From the NCBI GenBank assembly GCA_019744815.1, contig JAIEUA010000015.1, forward strand, positions 1 to 46,172: 46,172 nucleotides of DNA, in the 5' to 3' direction. Positions 17,907 through 25,794 of the stretch are shown one piece after another. The notes beneath the pieces were generated by a model. That model saw only the letters and a program-made list of their open reading frames with translations, was not told the origin of the DNA and made no database searches. Each line of letters starts with the position of its first letter. Position 1 is the stretch's first letter. Position numbers and translations under genes: made by a program. This DNA is from Phycisphaerales bacterium (GTDB taxonomy: Bacteria > Planctomycetota > Phycisphaerae > Phycisphaerales > UBA1924).

Positions 17907-18452
17907 TCAGGCAATCTTCGCGATCGCCTCGCCCTTTTCGAGCTTGGTCTCGATGGCCTTGACCAACCCGCCGACGTTGCGGCCGGGGCCCAGGATCTGA
18001 CCGGCGAGCTTCTTGCCGGGGCTGAGGATGAGGGTGACGATCTTGCCGATCGCCTCGTCCTTGGTGGGGAACTCGGACAGCTGCTTGACGCCGTCCTTGC
18101 CCTTGAAGACGGTGCCGTCGAGGATCGCGCCACGCAGCTCGACCTTGGGCATGTCCTTGGTCAGCGTGACGACCTCGCGGGCGAGCTCGACGATCGACGA
18201 GCCGCCGTAGGCGATGGCGGTGCTGCCGGTGAAGAACTCGGACAGCGGCTTGAGCTTGTGGTTCTCAAGGGTCTTGGTCGCCAGCGCGTTGCGGACGACG
18301 GTGACCTTGATCTTCTTCTTCGCAAGGCCGGAGCGGAGCTTGTGGGTGTCCTTGGCGTTGAGGCCGCGGACGCCGATGACCATCGCTTCCTGCACCTCGC
18401 CCATGCGCGTCGTGTAGTCGCGCATGATCATGTTTTTCACGGTCTTTGACAT
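17907..18452 (-). CDS. rplJ: Large ribosomal subunit protein L10
   Basis: Forms the base of the L12 stalk on the 50S subunit and anchors L7/L12 dimers. The 181-residue protein starts MSKTVKNMIMRDYTTRMGEVQEAMVIGVRGL. It carries the L10 signature (KKKIKVTVVRNALATKTLEN, GSTAIAYGGSSIVELARE) and a C-terminal helix (GGLVKAIETKLEKGEAIAKIA) that would bind L12 dimers. It is the third gene of rplK-rplA-rplJ, 44 bases after rplA. Unlike the usual order, rplL does not follow; a strong terminator does. L10-L12 feedback on its own mRNA is known in other bacteria, and a GC hairpin sits in the intergenic region at 18469-18488. Confidence 0.96.
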   Translation of the reverse strand: MSKTVKNMIMRDYTTRMGEVQEAMVIGVRGLNAKDTHKLRSGLAKKKIKVTVVRNALATKTLENHKLKPLSEFFTGSTAIAYGGSSIVELAREVVTLTKDMPKVELRGAILDGTVFKGKDGVKQLSEFPTKDEAIGKIVTLILSPGKKLAGQILGPGRNVGGLVKAIETKLEKGEAIAKIA

Positions 18453-18468
18453 AAGACGTTCCTTTCAT

Positions 18469-18488
18469 GCCGCGGCACAAACCGCGGC
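18469..18488 (-). promoter_or_regulatory. Intergenic hairpin before rplJ
   Basis: GCCGCGG, loop CACAAA, CCGCGGC lies between the rplA stop and the rplJ Shine-Dalgarno region. A seven-base-pair GC hairpin here could attenuate transcription or act in L10 autoregulation. This is position-based inference; no known L10 kink-turn was identified. Confidence 0.35.
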
Positions 18489-18496
18489 GAGGTGGT

Positions 18497-19198
18497 TCAC
18501 TCTTCGGTCTCGGCGGCGTTGACGTAGCGGACGGGGACGCCCGGGGTCATGACGCCGCTGACGGTGATCTTCTTGATGTACACGCCCTTGGCGGTCGCGG
18601 GGCGGACCTTCTCGATGGCGCGGATGAAGTGCTCGAGGTTCTCGACCAGGTCGGTGTCCTTGAAGGACATCTTCCCGATCACCGCGTGCACGTTGCCGCC
18701 CTTATCGGCCCGGTACTCGACCTTGCCGGCCGAGTATTCCTTGACGGCCTGGGGGACGTTGGTGGTCACGGTGCCGGCCTTGGGGCTGGGCATGAGACCC
18801 TTCGGGCCCAGGACCTTACCGAGCTTGGAGACGACGCGCATCATGTCCGGGGACGCGATGGCGACGTCGAAGTCCATCCAGCCCTTCTCGATCTCGGCCA
18901 CGAGCTCTTCGCCGCCGGCCTTGAGGGCGCCGTTGGCGAGCGCGTCCTTGGCGACGTCGCTCTGGCAGAAGGCGATGACCTTCTTGGTCTTGCCGATGCC
19001 CTTGGGGAGGCTGAGCGAGCCGCGGAGGGCCTGATCGGCCTGGGCAGTGTCGATGCCAAGATGGAAGCAGACGTTGACGGTCTGATCGAACTTGGTGGGC
19101 TTGAACTTCTTGAGGGCTGCGATGGCGGCCGCGGGTTCAACCGGGTCCTTCACGCGCAGCGGGTTGTTGTTCTTGGTGCGCTTGGTGGTGTACTGCAT
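18497..19198 (-). CDS. rplA: Large ribosomal subunit protein L1
   Basis: Binds 23S rRNA at the mobile L1 stalk near the E site and, in other bacteria, represses its own operon mRNA. The 233-residue length is normal. Recognisable segments are FDQTVNVCFHLGIDTAQADQALRGSLSLPKGIGK, the linker region MMRVVSKLGKVLGPKGLMPSPKAGTVT (family signature), VEYRADKGGNVHAVIGKMSF, and the C-terminal YIKKITVSGVMTPGVPV. It starts 31 bases after the rplK stop with an AGGAACAC-like ribosome binding site. The N-terminus (MQYTTKRTKNNNPLRVKDP) is shorter in basic residues than in Escherichia coli. Confidence 0.96.
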   Translation of the reverse strand: MQYTTKRTKNNNPLRVKDPVEPAAAIAALKKFKPTKFDQTVNVCFHLGIDTAQADQALRGSLSLPKGIGKTKKVIAFCQSDVAKDALANGALKAGGEELVAEIEKGWMDFDVAIASPDMMRVVSKLGKVLGPKGLMPSPKAGTVTTNVPQAVKEYSAGKVEYRADKGGNVHAVIGKMSFKDTDLVENLEHFIRAIEKVRPATAKGVYIKKITVSGVMTPGVPVRYVNAAETEE

Positions 19199-19228
19199 GG
19201 GTGTGTTCCTTTCTCGTTGTAGAGTTGA

Positions 19229-19660
19229 TTAGCCTTCCACAACGGTCACACCCATGGAGCGTGCCGTGCCTTCGATGATCCGCATGGCGGCTTCAACGCT
19301 GGCGGCGTTGAGGTCGGCCTGCTTGGTCGCCGCGATCGCCTTGACCTGGGTCTTGGTGATCTGACCGACCTTGTTCTTGTTGGGGACGCCCGAGCCCTTC
19401 TCGACCTTGGCCGCATCCTTAATAAGGACGCTGGCGGGCGAGCTCTTGACCTCGAGGTCGAAGCTCTTGTCGTTGTACACCGTGACGATGCAACCAACGA
19501 CCTTGCCCTTGAAGGACGCCGTGGCGGCGTTGAACTTCTGGATGAACTGACCGGGGTTCACGCCCTTGGAGCCCAGCACGGGACCAAGCGGTGGCGCAGG
19601 CGTCGCCTGCCCACCCGGGGCCATGATCTTGAAAACCTGTGTGACTTCTTTCTTCGCCAT
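19229..19660 (-). CDS. rplK: Large ribosomal subunit protein L11
   Basis: Binds the GTPase-associated centre of 23S rRNA with L10 and L12 and is needed for stringent response activation by RelA. The 143-residue protein shows the full family pattern: APGGQATPAPPLGPVLGSKGVNPGQFIQKFNAAT at the N-terminus, and KVGQITKTQVKAIAATKQADLNAASVEAAMRIIEGTARSMGVTV at the C-terminus (RNA-binding helix). Start at 19660 with GGGAGG eight to thirteen bases upstream. It leads the operon. The usual upstream neighbours secE and nusG are not present; instead a divergent tetR lies 336 bases away. Confidence 0.97.
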   Translation of the reverse strand: MAKKEVTQVFKIMAPGGQATPAPPLGPVLGSKGVNPGQFIQKFNAATASFKGKVVGCIVTVYNDKSFDLEVKSSPASVLIKDAAKVEKGSGVPNKNKVGQITKTQVKAIAATKQADLNAASVEAAMRIIEGTARSMGVTVVEG

Positions 19661-19864
19661 CGATATCTACCTCCCACCGTCCGCCGAGAGCCGTGCCAAC
19701 CCGCCATACGAGCGGGAGACGAGCGGCTCCAGGAACCCCGGGCGGCGAAGCCCATGTGCCTGTCCGCCAAGGCTTTAGACCAAGGCAATCAGGTGGGGTC
19801 GGAGCGGTAGTACACGCGGTCCGAGTTGTCCCTCCCCTGGGCGTGCGCTTCGGGGTGGGCCGAC

Positions 19865-19893
19865 ATGGTAGGTGGGAGCCGCCACGGTGACAA
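19865..19893 (-). promoter_or_regulatory. Candidate promoter of rplK-rplA-rplJ
   Basis: On the minus strand TTGTCA (19893-19888, 5 of 6 to the -35 consensus), a 17-base spacer, then TACCAT (19870-19865, 4 of 6 to the -10). Transcription would start near 19858 and give a leader of about 200 bases before rplK. I see nothing else gene-like in the 335 bases between rplK and tetR. Confidence 0.45.
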
Positions 19894-19959
19894 GCGGGCG
19901 AAACAAGCTGGTGGCGGACGCAACGCCGGGAATGTGGCGTGCAACGGCGAACAAACGGC

Positions 19960-19987
19960 TTGACAACTCAATTTTAGAATGTATAGT
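19960..19987 (+). promoter_or_regulatory. Promoter of the tetR gene, overlapping its operator
   Basis: TTGACA at 19960-19965 (perfect -35), a 16-base spacer, TATAGT at 19982-19987 (5 of 6). Transcription would begin about 19993-19996, at the ATG itself, so the mRNA should be leaderless; no Shine-Dalgarno lies before the start. Confidence 0.7.
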
Positions 19988-19993
19988 CTAGAA
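19972..19993. promoter_or_regulatory. Operator 1 for the TetR regulator
   Basis: The core TAGA-ATGTATAG-TCTA (19975-19990) is an inverted repeat with TAGA/TCTA arms and covers the -10 box. Read on the minus strand it matches operator 2 at 20594-20615 in 18 of 22 positions, sharing TAGACTATACA. Two near-identical palindromic sites in front of the regulator and its neighbour strongly suggest autoregulation. Confidence 0.7.
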
Positions 19994-19995
19994 CT

Positions 19996-20580
19996 ATGGC
20001 CGGACGCCCTCGCACCTTTGACGCCGGTGATGCCCTCGAACGGGCCATGGTCGTGTTCCTCGCCCGCGGCTTTGAGCGGGCCAGCATCGACGAACTGTCC
20101 GAAGCGACCGGCGTCGTTCGTCAGAGCCTCTACCACACCTTTGGCGACAAGCGGACGCTCTTCCTCAAAGCCCTCGATCAATACGGCTACACCCGCTTCC
20201 AATGGCTGATCGACGAACTGGGGCGCGATCGACCCGTGATGGAATCGATCCGGGCGGTGCTCAACGGCTGGGCCGATGGGGTCTCCAAATCCGGTTTCAA
20301 GGGCTGTTTGGTCTGCAACTCGCTCATCGAGTTCGCCGACCAGGACAAGGAAGTCGCCGCCATCTGCGACAAGCACAACGGCCGGATCGAGAAGGCGTTT
20401 CGCGACGCCATCGCCCGGGGCAAGGAGCGTGGCGAGCTGGCCGCATCCATCGACGAGCGGGCGGTGGCCGAGTTCTTTGCCAACCTCGGCCAGGGGTTGG
20501 CGCTGCAGGGGCGTCGGGGCATCCAGCGTCAGAAGGCCGCCGAGATCTGCGCGGTGGCGGAGGCGGTGCTCGCGGGCTAG
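19996..20580 (+). CDS. TetR family transcriptional regulator
   Basis: The 194-residue protein has the TetR N-terminal helix-turn-helix (about 9-55): DALERAMVVFLARGFERASIDELSEATGVVRQSLYHTFGDKRTLFLKAL. A helical ligand-binding domain follows, with GCLVCNSLIEFADQDKEVAA and two cysteines that could sense thiol-reactive compounds. It resembles TetR proteins of the YxaF/AcrR-like type with a C-terminal TetR_C domain. Expected role: repress itself and the SDR gene 43 bases downstream through the paired operators. The ligand is unknown. The mRNA appears leaderless (see the promoter). Confidence 0.9.
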   Translation: MAGRPRTFDAGDALERAMVVFLARGFERASIDELSEATGVVRQSLYHTFGDKRTLFLKALDQYGYTRFQWLIDELGRDRPVMESIRAVLNGWADGVSKSGFKGCLVCNSLIEFADQDKEVAAICDKHNGRIEKAFRDAIARGKERGELAASIDERAVAEFFANLGQGLALQGRRGIQRQKAAEICAVAEAVLAG

Positions 20581-20593
20581 TTTTTTTCTCCTA

Positions 20594-20615
20594 TTTTAGA
20601 CTATACAGTATGAAA
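20594..20615. promoter_or_regulatory. Operator 2, upstream of the SDR gene
   Basis: Contains TTTTAGACTATACAGTATG, 18 of 22 positions identical to operator 1 read on the other strand. It sits between the tetR stop (after a run of seven T) and the SDR start at 20624, next to the ribosome binding site AAAGGAAT. Binding here would block a promoter for the SDR or act as a roadblock to read-through. Confidence 0.65.
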
Positions 20616-20623
20616 GGAATTCC

Positions 20624-21346
20624 ATGAAAGGTCAGCACGTTGTAGTGGTGGGGGCGAGCTCGGGGATCGGGCGGGCGGCGACCTTGGCGGCCCTCCAGGC
20701 CGGGGCAAACGTGACCGGGTTGGCCCGCTCACCTGATCGCTTGCACTCACTGAGCGGCGCGGCGGGCGCCCACGGCTTGGGCGGGCGGCTGACGACGCGG
20801 AGTGTGGATGCCCTCGACGCGGCGGCGGTGGCTCGGGTTTTCGCCGAGATCGACGCGCCGACGCACCTGCTGGTGACGGTGGGTTCGTTTGTCGGAGGCG
20901 GGTTCCGCGACGGGCCGGTCGACGCGCTCGCGACGGCGTTGGGCAGAGTCCACGCCGCGGCTCATGTCGTTCGTGCCGCAGTGCCGCGGATGAAGGCCGG
21001 CGGCTCCATCGTTCTCACCGGCGGACTCTCCACCGACCGGCCGGTGGCGGGCGCGTGGGCGACGGCCGTCGCGACCGCGGCGTCGGAGCAGTTGGCCCGC
21101 TGTCTGGCCCTCGAGCTCGCGCCCATCCGGGTCAACGCCCTCTCCCCCGGCTGGACCGACACCCCGATGTGGGACCCGATTCTCGGCGCGGGCAAGGCGG
21201 CCATGTTCGAGTCGGTCGCGACGAAGATCCCGACCCGAGCGCTGGCCACGCCCGAGGAACTCGCCGACGCGGCGTTGTTCCTGATGCGCAACCCATCGAT
21301 GAACGCGGAAGTCCTGCACGTGGACAGCGGGCATCGGCTGGTGTGA
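20624..21346 (+). CDS. Atypical short-chain dehydrogenase/reductase
   Basis: The 240-residue protein has the Rossmann nucleotide-binding start VVVVGASSGIGRAATLAAL (TGxxxGxG type) at about 5-23. It also has a GGSIVLTGGLS strand holding the catalytic-Ser position, and the C-terminal LALELAPIRVNALSPGWTDTPMW motif. The canonical YxxxK is missing: aligning on LALELAPIRVN puts Thr at both the Tyr and the Lys positions (ATAVATAASEQ). It may therefore be catalytically divergent or use another mechanism; a group of SDR-like proteins with this loss exists. Its position behind the TetR gene and operator 2 makes it the likely regulated target. The start ATG at 20624 is preceded by AAAGGAA. Confidence 0.85.
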   Translation: MKGQHVVVVGASSGIGRAATLAALQAGANVTGLARSPDRLHSLSGAAGAHGLGGRLTTRSVDALDAAAVARVFAEIDAPTHLLVTVGSFVGGGFRDGPVDALATALGRVHAAAHVVRAAVPRMKAGGSIVLTGGLSTDRPVAGAWATAVATAASEQLARCLALELAPIRVNALSPGWTDTPMWDPILGAGKAAMFESVATKIPTRALATPEELADAALFLMRNPSMNAEVLHVDSGHRLV

Positions 21347-21467
21347 ACGCCTGCTCTCAACGGCCGGTGTGATCGCGGCGTTCGGATCACACGCGGCTTG
21401 TTTCCGTGCGTGTGGGGCTCTGGCCGCGCCGAGTGGTGCGTGGCACAAACAAGGAAAGGGAATAGTC

Positions 21468-22136
21468 ATGAAGAAGCTGTCTGAGTTGGTCTCAGCGTCG
21501 GTGGTTGCTGCGGGCGCAGTCGGGGCGGGTGTTGCCGGTGTGCACGCCGCGGGAGTGTTCGATGCCGCCGCAGGCAAGACCGAGCGCGGCTTCGCGATCC
21601 ACACGGCCCAGTCGGCGCCGCAGGGTTCGGCCGCGATTCTCGAGGCGATCCAGAAAGCGTTCGGGTTCGTGCCCAACATGAACGCAACGATCGCTGAGTC
21701 GCCCGCGTTGCTCCGCGGCGTGACCGAGCTGAACCAGGCGCTGGCAACGGGAGAACTCACTCCGGTCGAGCGGAACCTGGTGGCGATCGTCGCGGCGCGG
21801 GAGCTGGGGAACGGGTACTGCGTCGCCGGACACTGCACCGTCGCATCGGGGATGTCGCGCCAGGCATCCGAGCTCAACGCGCTCCGCCACGGGGCGTCGA
21901 TCGAGGACGCAAAGCTCGAGTCCTTGCGCGCGTTCACCGTCCGGCTGATCGCGACCAAGGGCGCAGTGAGCGACGAGGAGCTCGCCGCGTTCCTCGGCGC
22001 TGGGTACTCGCGTCGGCAGGCGCTTGAGGTCATCGGCGTGATCGCCGAGAAGACCATCAGCACGCAGGTGAAGAACCTGGCGGGCGTCCCGCTCGACACC
22101 GCGTTCGAAGCCCAGCGCTGGAGCGGGGCGAAGTAA
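21468..22136 (+). CDS. Carboxymuconolactone decarboxylase/AhpD-like peroxidase-related protein
   Basis: The 222-residue protein has the CMD/AhpD fold. FGFVPNMNATIAESPALLRGVTELNQALATGELTPVERNLVAIVAARE is followed by the redox/proton-relay motif GYCVAGHCTVA (Cys-x3-His), then SDEELAAFLGAGYSRRQALEVIGVIAEKT. Members act as alkylhydroperoxidases or uncharacterised oxidoreductases. The first 35 residues (MKKLSELVSASVVAAGAVGAGVAGVHAAG) look like a signal peptide, so the protein may work outside the cytoplasm, unusual for AhpD itself. The start is the ATG at 21468 with AAGGAAAGGG upstream. It follows the SDR by 121 bases and may be part of the same TetR-controlled unit. Confidence 0.85.
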   Translation: MKKLSELVSASVVAAGAVGAGVAGVHAAGVFDAAAGKTERGFAIHTAQSAPQGSAAILEAIQKAFGFVPNMNATIAESPALLRGVTELNQALATGELTPVERNLVAIVAARELGNGYCVAGHCTVASGMSRQASELNALRHGASIEDAKLESLRAFTVRLIATKGAVSDEELAAFLGAGYSRRQALEVIGVIAEKTISTQVKNLAGVPLDTAFEAQRWSGAK

Positions 22137-22168
22137 CACGCGTCCCACAATCAGCGTGCAACTGTCGC

Positions 22169-22200
22169 CACCGCGGCGGTCATGCCCGACCGCCGCGGTG
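22169..22200. terminator. Bidirectional terminator hairpin between convergent genes
   Basis: CACCGCGGCGGTC, loop ATGCCC, GACCGCCGCGGTG: a perfect 13-base-pair stem between the CMD gene (plus) and the FG-GAP gene (minus, ending at 22208). There is no T run. Confidence 0.65.
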
Positions 22201-22207
22201 TCATGGC

Positions 22208-25200
22208 TCAGTCGCACAGCAGCTTGTCGTACGCCACCACGAAGATCTGGAAGTCCAGGTCATCGACGACGTTGTCTCGGTTCAGGTCCGCCGGACATCC
22301 CGACGGCATGGACGCATCGCCGCAGTCCAGAATGTTGTACGCGGGAGAGAAGATCTGGAAGTCGAGGTCATCGACCACGGCGTCGCGGTTCAGGTCGGCC
22401 GGGCACGCTGCCGACAGCGGGATGACGTTGGCTGGCACGTCGATGGTGCCGTTGTTGACGAGGGTCCTGTAGTAGATCTTGCACGACGGATTGATGAGGC
22501 GTGAGCCGGCATCGATCTGGAGCGTGTCAACGTAGATCGCTTCGCGGGCGCTCTGGCCGAGAGTGTCGTTGTCGTAGAGGTCCACGAGCCGAACGGGCAC
22601 GCTCGACGGACCGATCCGCTGCGTGCCGATCGGGTACTGGCCGGCGATCGTGCGGTCGAGGCCGGAGGGGTTGGGCCCGATGTCCCGCGACATGACTTCC
22701 AGCGTCTGTTCCGTGCCGCGGGGCTTCAACTGGAGTGTCGCTCGCGCCAGATCGAAGCGGGTGTTGCTGGCAATCGCACAATCGAACCCGCTCAACTGCA
22801 TGAGCAGCACGGATCCAGCCCCCGCCGTGAGCGTTGCCTGCGTCCCGAGCGTCAAGCCCGCGGAGCTGATCGTGTGCAAACCCGAGCCCGGGAAAGCGAG
22901 CGTGCCATAGAGCTCGATCGGTCTGGCCACATCGGCGATGAGCGACGAGTCGCCCCCCAGCGACAGCACCGAAGTCCTGGGCATGCGAAGGTCCGATCGG
23001 GAGAGAAGCGAGAGCGATCGGCCCGTCGTGTCAAGGCTTGACGTCAGACGCCACGCGGCCTGTGTTCCGGTGATCTGGTTTCCGCTCAAAGCCGCAGCAA
23101 GGATGGGATCAAACTGCGGCGCCACCAGGCTCGTGTTCAACATCTGGACGACGGGGAGGTCGTTGAACGGGATGTCAAACATCCACGCCGAGCCTTGGTC
23201 GGCGTTCGCGCCCACATCGTCGCGGGGAACTCCAACGATCGCCGTGTCGCCGGAGAGGGCGACGGACCAACCGTAATTGTCGTTCGCGGCTCCGCCGTTC
23301 GCGGCGAGCGGCCCGATCTGGGCCCACGCCGTGCCCGAGCGAGCGAAGACGGAGGCCGACCCCTGGTTGCCGTTGGCCCCGATGTCGTCGCTGGAAGCCC
23401 CGACGATCGCGACGTCGCCGGAGAGTCCCACGGCGTAACCGAACTGATCGCCCGCCGCGCCGTCCGCGGCGGTGAGCTGCGCCTGCTGAGTCCAAGCCGT
23501 CCCGGAACGGACGAAGACGTACGCCGAACCCTGATCGATCTTGCCGTTCACGTCGTCGGCCCGAGCGCCGACCAGCGCGGTATCGCCCGAGAGCGCCACC
23601 GCGTTGCCGAAGTTGTCGTTCACGGCACCGCCCGCGGCGGTGAGCTGGGCCTGCTGGCTCCAGGTCGCCCCCGAGCGGACGAAGACATACGCAGAGCCCT
23701 GGTTCGCGTTCGCACCCACGTCATCCAGATATGCCCCGACGAGCGCCGTGTCGCCCGAGAGCGCGACCGAGATGCCGAAGAGATCGTTCGCCGCACCGCC
23801 CGTGGCGTTGAGCTGCGCCTGCTGGGTCCAGGTCGTGCCGGAGCGAGTGAAGACGTAGGCCGAACCTTGGCCAAGATTCGCCCCCACGGCATCAAATGGC
23901 GCCCCGATGAGAGCCGTGTCGCCTGAAATACTGACGGCGTACCCAAACTGGTCACTCGTCGCGCCGCCCGTAGCGGTGAGCTGCGCTTGCTGCGTCCAGA
24001 TCGCTCCCGAGCGGACGAAGACGTAGGCCGAGCCGCGGTCGACGCTCGCGCCCACGTCGTCGAGGTACGCACCGACGATCGCGGTGTTGCCTGAAACGGC
24101 GACGGAGAAGCCGAAGGAATCGTTCGCCGCGCCACCGGTGGCGGTGAGCTGCGCTTGCTGCGTCCAAGTCGTCCCGGAACGAACAAAGACGTACGCGGAA
24201 CCCTGGTTGGCGTTGCCACCCACGTCGTCGTTGGGAGCCCCGACGATCGCGGTGTCACCGGAGATCGCGACCGACGTGCCGAAGCGATCGTCGAGCGCGC
24301 CGTCGGAGGCCGACAACTGGAGATCCGGGCCGATCCAGCGCGAACCCACGCGGGAGAAGACCCACGCGGAGCCTTGATCGGTGTTCGCGCCGACGTCGTC
24401 TCGCTTCGATCCAACAACACAAATGTCGCCCGCGATCGCGACGCAGGAGCCGAAGTCATCGTTCTCTGCGGCGTCAGGGGCGATCAGTTGCCACTGCTGG
24501 GTCCACGTTGTGCCCGAGCGAGTAAAGATGTACACGGAGCCTTGATTGAGCACGGGGGCCAGATTGGTGCCAGGGGCTCCCACGACGGCGGTGTCGCCCG
24601 CGATCGCCACGGAAGCGCCAAAGACGTCACTTCCCTCCCTGACGGCGGCGAGCAGCCTTGCTTGCTGGGTCCACACCGTCCCGGAACGACTGAAGATGTA
24701 CGCCGCTCCAGTGTTGTTTTGGAAACCGCTGGCTCCCACGATCACGGTATCGCCCGAGAGATCGACCGTGGCCCCAAACGCGTCGCCAGTCGTGCCATTA
24801 TCCGAGATAAGTACAGCCTGTTGTGTCCAGTTCACCCCCGTGCGCGTAAAGACGTACGCCGAACCCTCTCGGTAGACTCGAACCGAGTCGCTCGACGCAC
24901 CGACAATCAAAGTGTCGTCCGACAGAGCTACCGACGCACCGAAACGTTGGTAGGGTTGGCCGACCGCGGCAACGAGCTTGGATGTCTGGGTCCAGGTGGT
25001 GCCCGTCCGGGTGAAGACGTACGCGGATCCTTGATCGGTGTTGGTGCCCAAGTCGTCGTATGGTGCCCCGACAATGGCGATGTCATTCAAGATGGCGACC
25101 GACCATCCAAAGTTGTCGGCCATCGAGGCGTCATTCGCCGTGAGGCGTGCCGTTTGCGTCCAAGTCGAACCGACCCGGGTGAAGATATATGCAACACCTT

Positions 25201-25570
25201 GGTTGGCTAGCTGGGTTCCGAAGATCGACGTGTCTGACCCAACGATCGCCGTGTCGCCGTGGATCGCGACGGCCCGACCGAACCGGTCGAACCCCACGCC
25301 TTCATTGGCGATCAGCGTCGCTTCGAAGGCCCAACCCGACCCGCTCCAGCGGTACACGTGAGCCGATCCCTGATCGGGATTGGTGCCCACGGAGTCTGAC
25401 GGCGCTCCCACAATCATGGTGTCGCCGTCGATGGCGACCGCGTGACCGAACTCGTCGCCCGCGGCGCCGGATGGATGCAGCACCTGCACCGGCGTCGACC
25501 GCTGGGCCATCGCGCCCAAGGTGATCCACATCGCCGCCAGCAACGCCGAAGCTCTCATCCACCCAAGCAT
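22208..25570 (-). CDS. Secreted FG-GAP repeat protein with dockerin-like C-terminus
   Basis: The 1120-residue protein has a signal peptide (MLGWMRASALLAAMWITLGAMA). It then has 14 FG-GAP-like repeats of about 56 residues with consensus DxFGxxVAISGDTAIVGAPxDDVGxNxDQGSAYVFTRSGTTWTQQAQL. Fourteen blades fit two seven-bladed beta-propellers. A beta-rich segment follows (about 770-1050, with TLRxLxxDLA-type strands). Last come two dockerin-like EF-hand repeats, each CPADLNRDxVVDDLDFQIF, ending YDKLLCD. Asp/Asn positions fit Ca2+ binding. The tandem DNA repeats are so alike (repeats 8-12) that copy-number change is likely. Start at ATG 25570 with GGAGG upstream; the open frame above it is not coding-like. 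A role in adhesion or surface display is inferred. Confidence 0.85.
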   Translation of the reverse strand: MLGWMRASALLAAMWITLGAMAQRSTPVQVLHPSGAAGDEFGHAVAIDGDTMIVGAPSDSVGTNPDQGSAHVYRWSGSGWAFEATLIANEGVGFDRFGRAVAIHGDTAIVGSDTSIFGTQLANQGVAYIFTRVGSTWTQTARLTANDASMADNFGWSVAILNDIAIVGAPYDDLGTNTDQGSAYVFTRTGTTWTQTSKLVAAVGQPYQRFGASVALSDDTLIVGASSDSVRVYREGSAYVFTRTGVNWTQQAVLISDNGTTGDAFGATVDLSGDTVIVGASGFQNNTGAAYIFSRSGTVWTQQARLLAAVREGSDVFGASVAIAGDTAVVGAPGTNLAPVLNQGSVYIFTRSGTTWTQQWQLIAPDAAENDDFGSCVAIAGDICVVGSKRDDVGANTDQGSAWVFSRVGSRWIGPDLQLSASDGALDDRFGTSVAISGDTAIVGAPNDDVGGNANQGSAYVFVRSGTTWTQQAQLTATGGAANDSFGFSVAVSGNTAIVGAYLDDVGASVDRGSAYVFVRSGAIWTQQAQLTATGGATSDQFGYAVSISGDTALIGAPFDAVGANLGQGSAYVFTRSGTTWTQQAQLNATGGAANDLFGISVALSGDTALVGAYLDDVGANANQGSAYVFVRSGATWSQQAQLTAAGGAVNDNFGNAVALSGDTALVGARADDVNGKIDQGSAYVFVRSGTAWTQQAQLTAADGAAGDQFGYAVGLSGDVAIVGASSDDIGANGNQGSASVFARSGTAWAQIGPLAANGGAANDNYGWSVALSGDTAIVGVPRDDVGANADQGSAWMFDIPFNDLPVVQMLNTSLVAPQFDPILAAALSGNQITGTQAAWRLTSSLDTTGRSLSLLSRSDLRMPRTSVLSLGGDSSLIADVARPIELYGTLAFPGSGLHTISSAGLTLGTQATLTAGAGSVLLMQLSGFDCAIASNTRFDLARATLQLKPRGTEQTLEVMSRDIGPNPSGLDRTIAGQYPIGTQRIGPSSVPVRLVDLYDNDTLGQSAREAIYVDTLQIDAGSRLINPSCKIYYRTLVNNGTIDVPANVIPLSAACPADLNRDAVVDDLDFQIFSPAYNILDCGDASMPSGCPADLNRDNVVDDLDFQIFVVAYDKLLCD

Positions 25571-25694
25571 GCACCGACCTCCCTCGAGCGGATTCCTCCG
25601 CCCGAGAGCAGTATCCCCGAAGAGCCCCCGCGGCACAAGGCAAAAATCACGACTTGTGTTGGCAGATCCGTCGAGGGGACGTGGCATCGACCGT

Positions 25695-25729
25695 GTGCCA
25701 CCGACTTCGGCTCTGCGAGGTCAGTGCGT
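25695..25729 (+). repeat. REP-like hairpin, copy E
   Basis: GTGCCA, then CACCGACTTCG, loop GCTCTG, CGAGGTCAGTG with one mismatch and one G-T pair, then CGT. It forms a convergent pair with copy F at 25751-25783, in the gap between the FG-GAP and lectin-like genes. Confidence 0.7.
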
Positions 25730-25750
25730 TCGCGTTGATCTCGGCGGAGA

Positions 25751-25783
25751 GCGCTGACCTTGCAAAGCCAAGGTCAGTGGCAC
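25751..25783 (-). repeat. REP-like hairpin, copy F
   Basis: On the minus strand GTGCCA, CTGACCTTG, loop GCTTTG, CAAGGTCAG. A perfect nine-base-pair stem; same loop class and flank as the other copies. It ends 11 bases before the stop codon of the 25795 gene. Confidence 0.75.
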
Positions 25784-25794
25784 GGCGTGGCACT

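Noticed and set aside
23195..25210. Long plus-strand open frames across the FG-GAP gene
   Set aside because: They are the antisense of highly repetitive coding sequence; the minus frame has the signal peptide, repeats and dockerin-like end.
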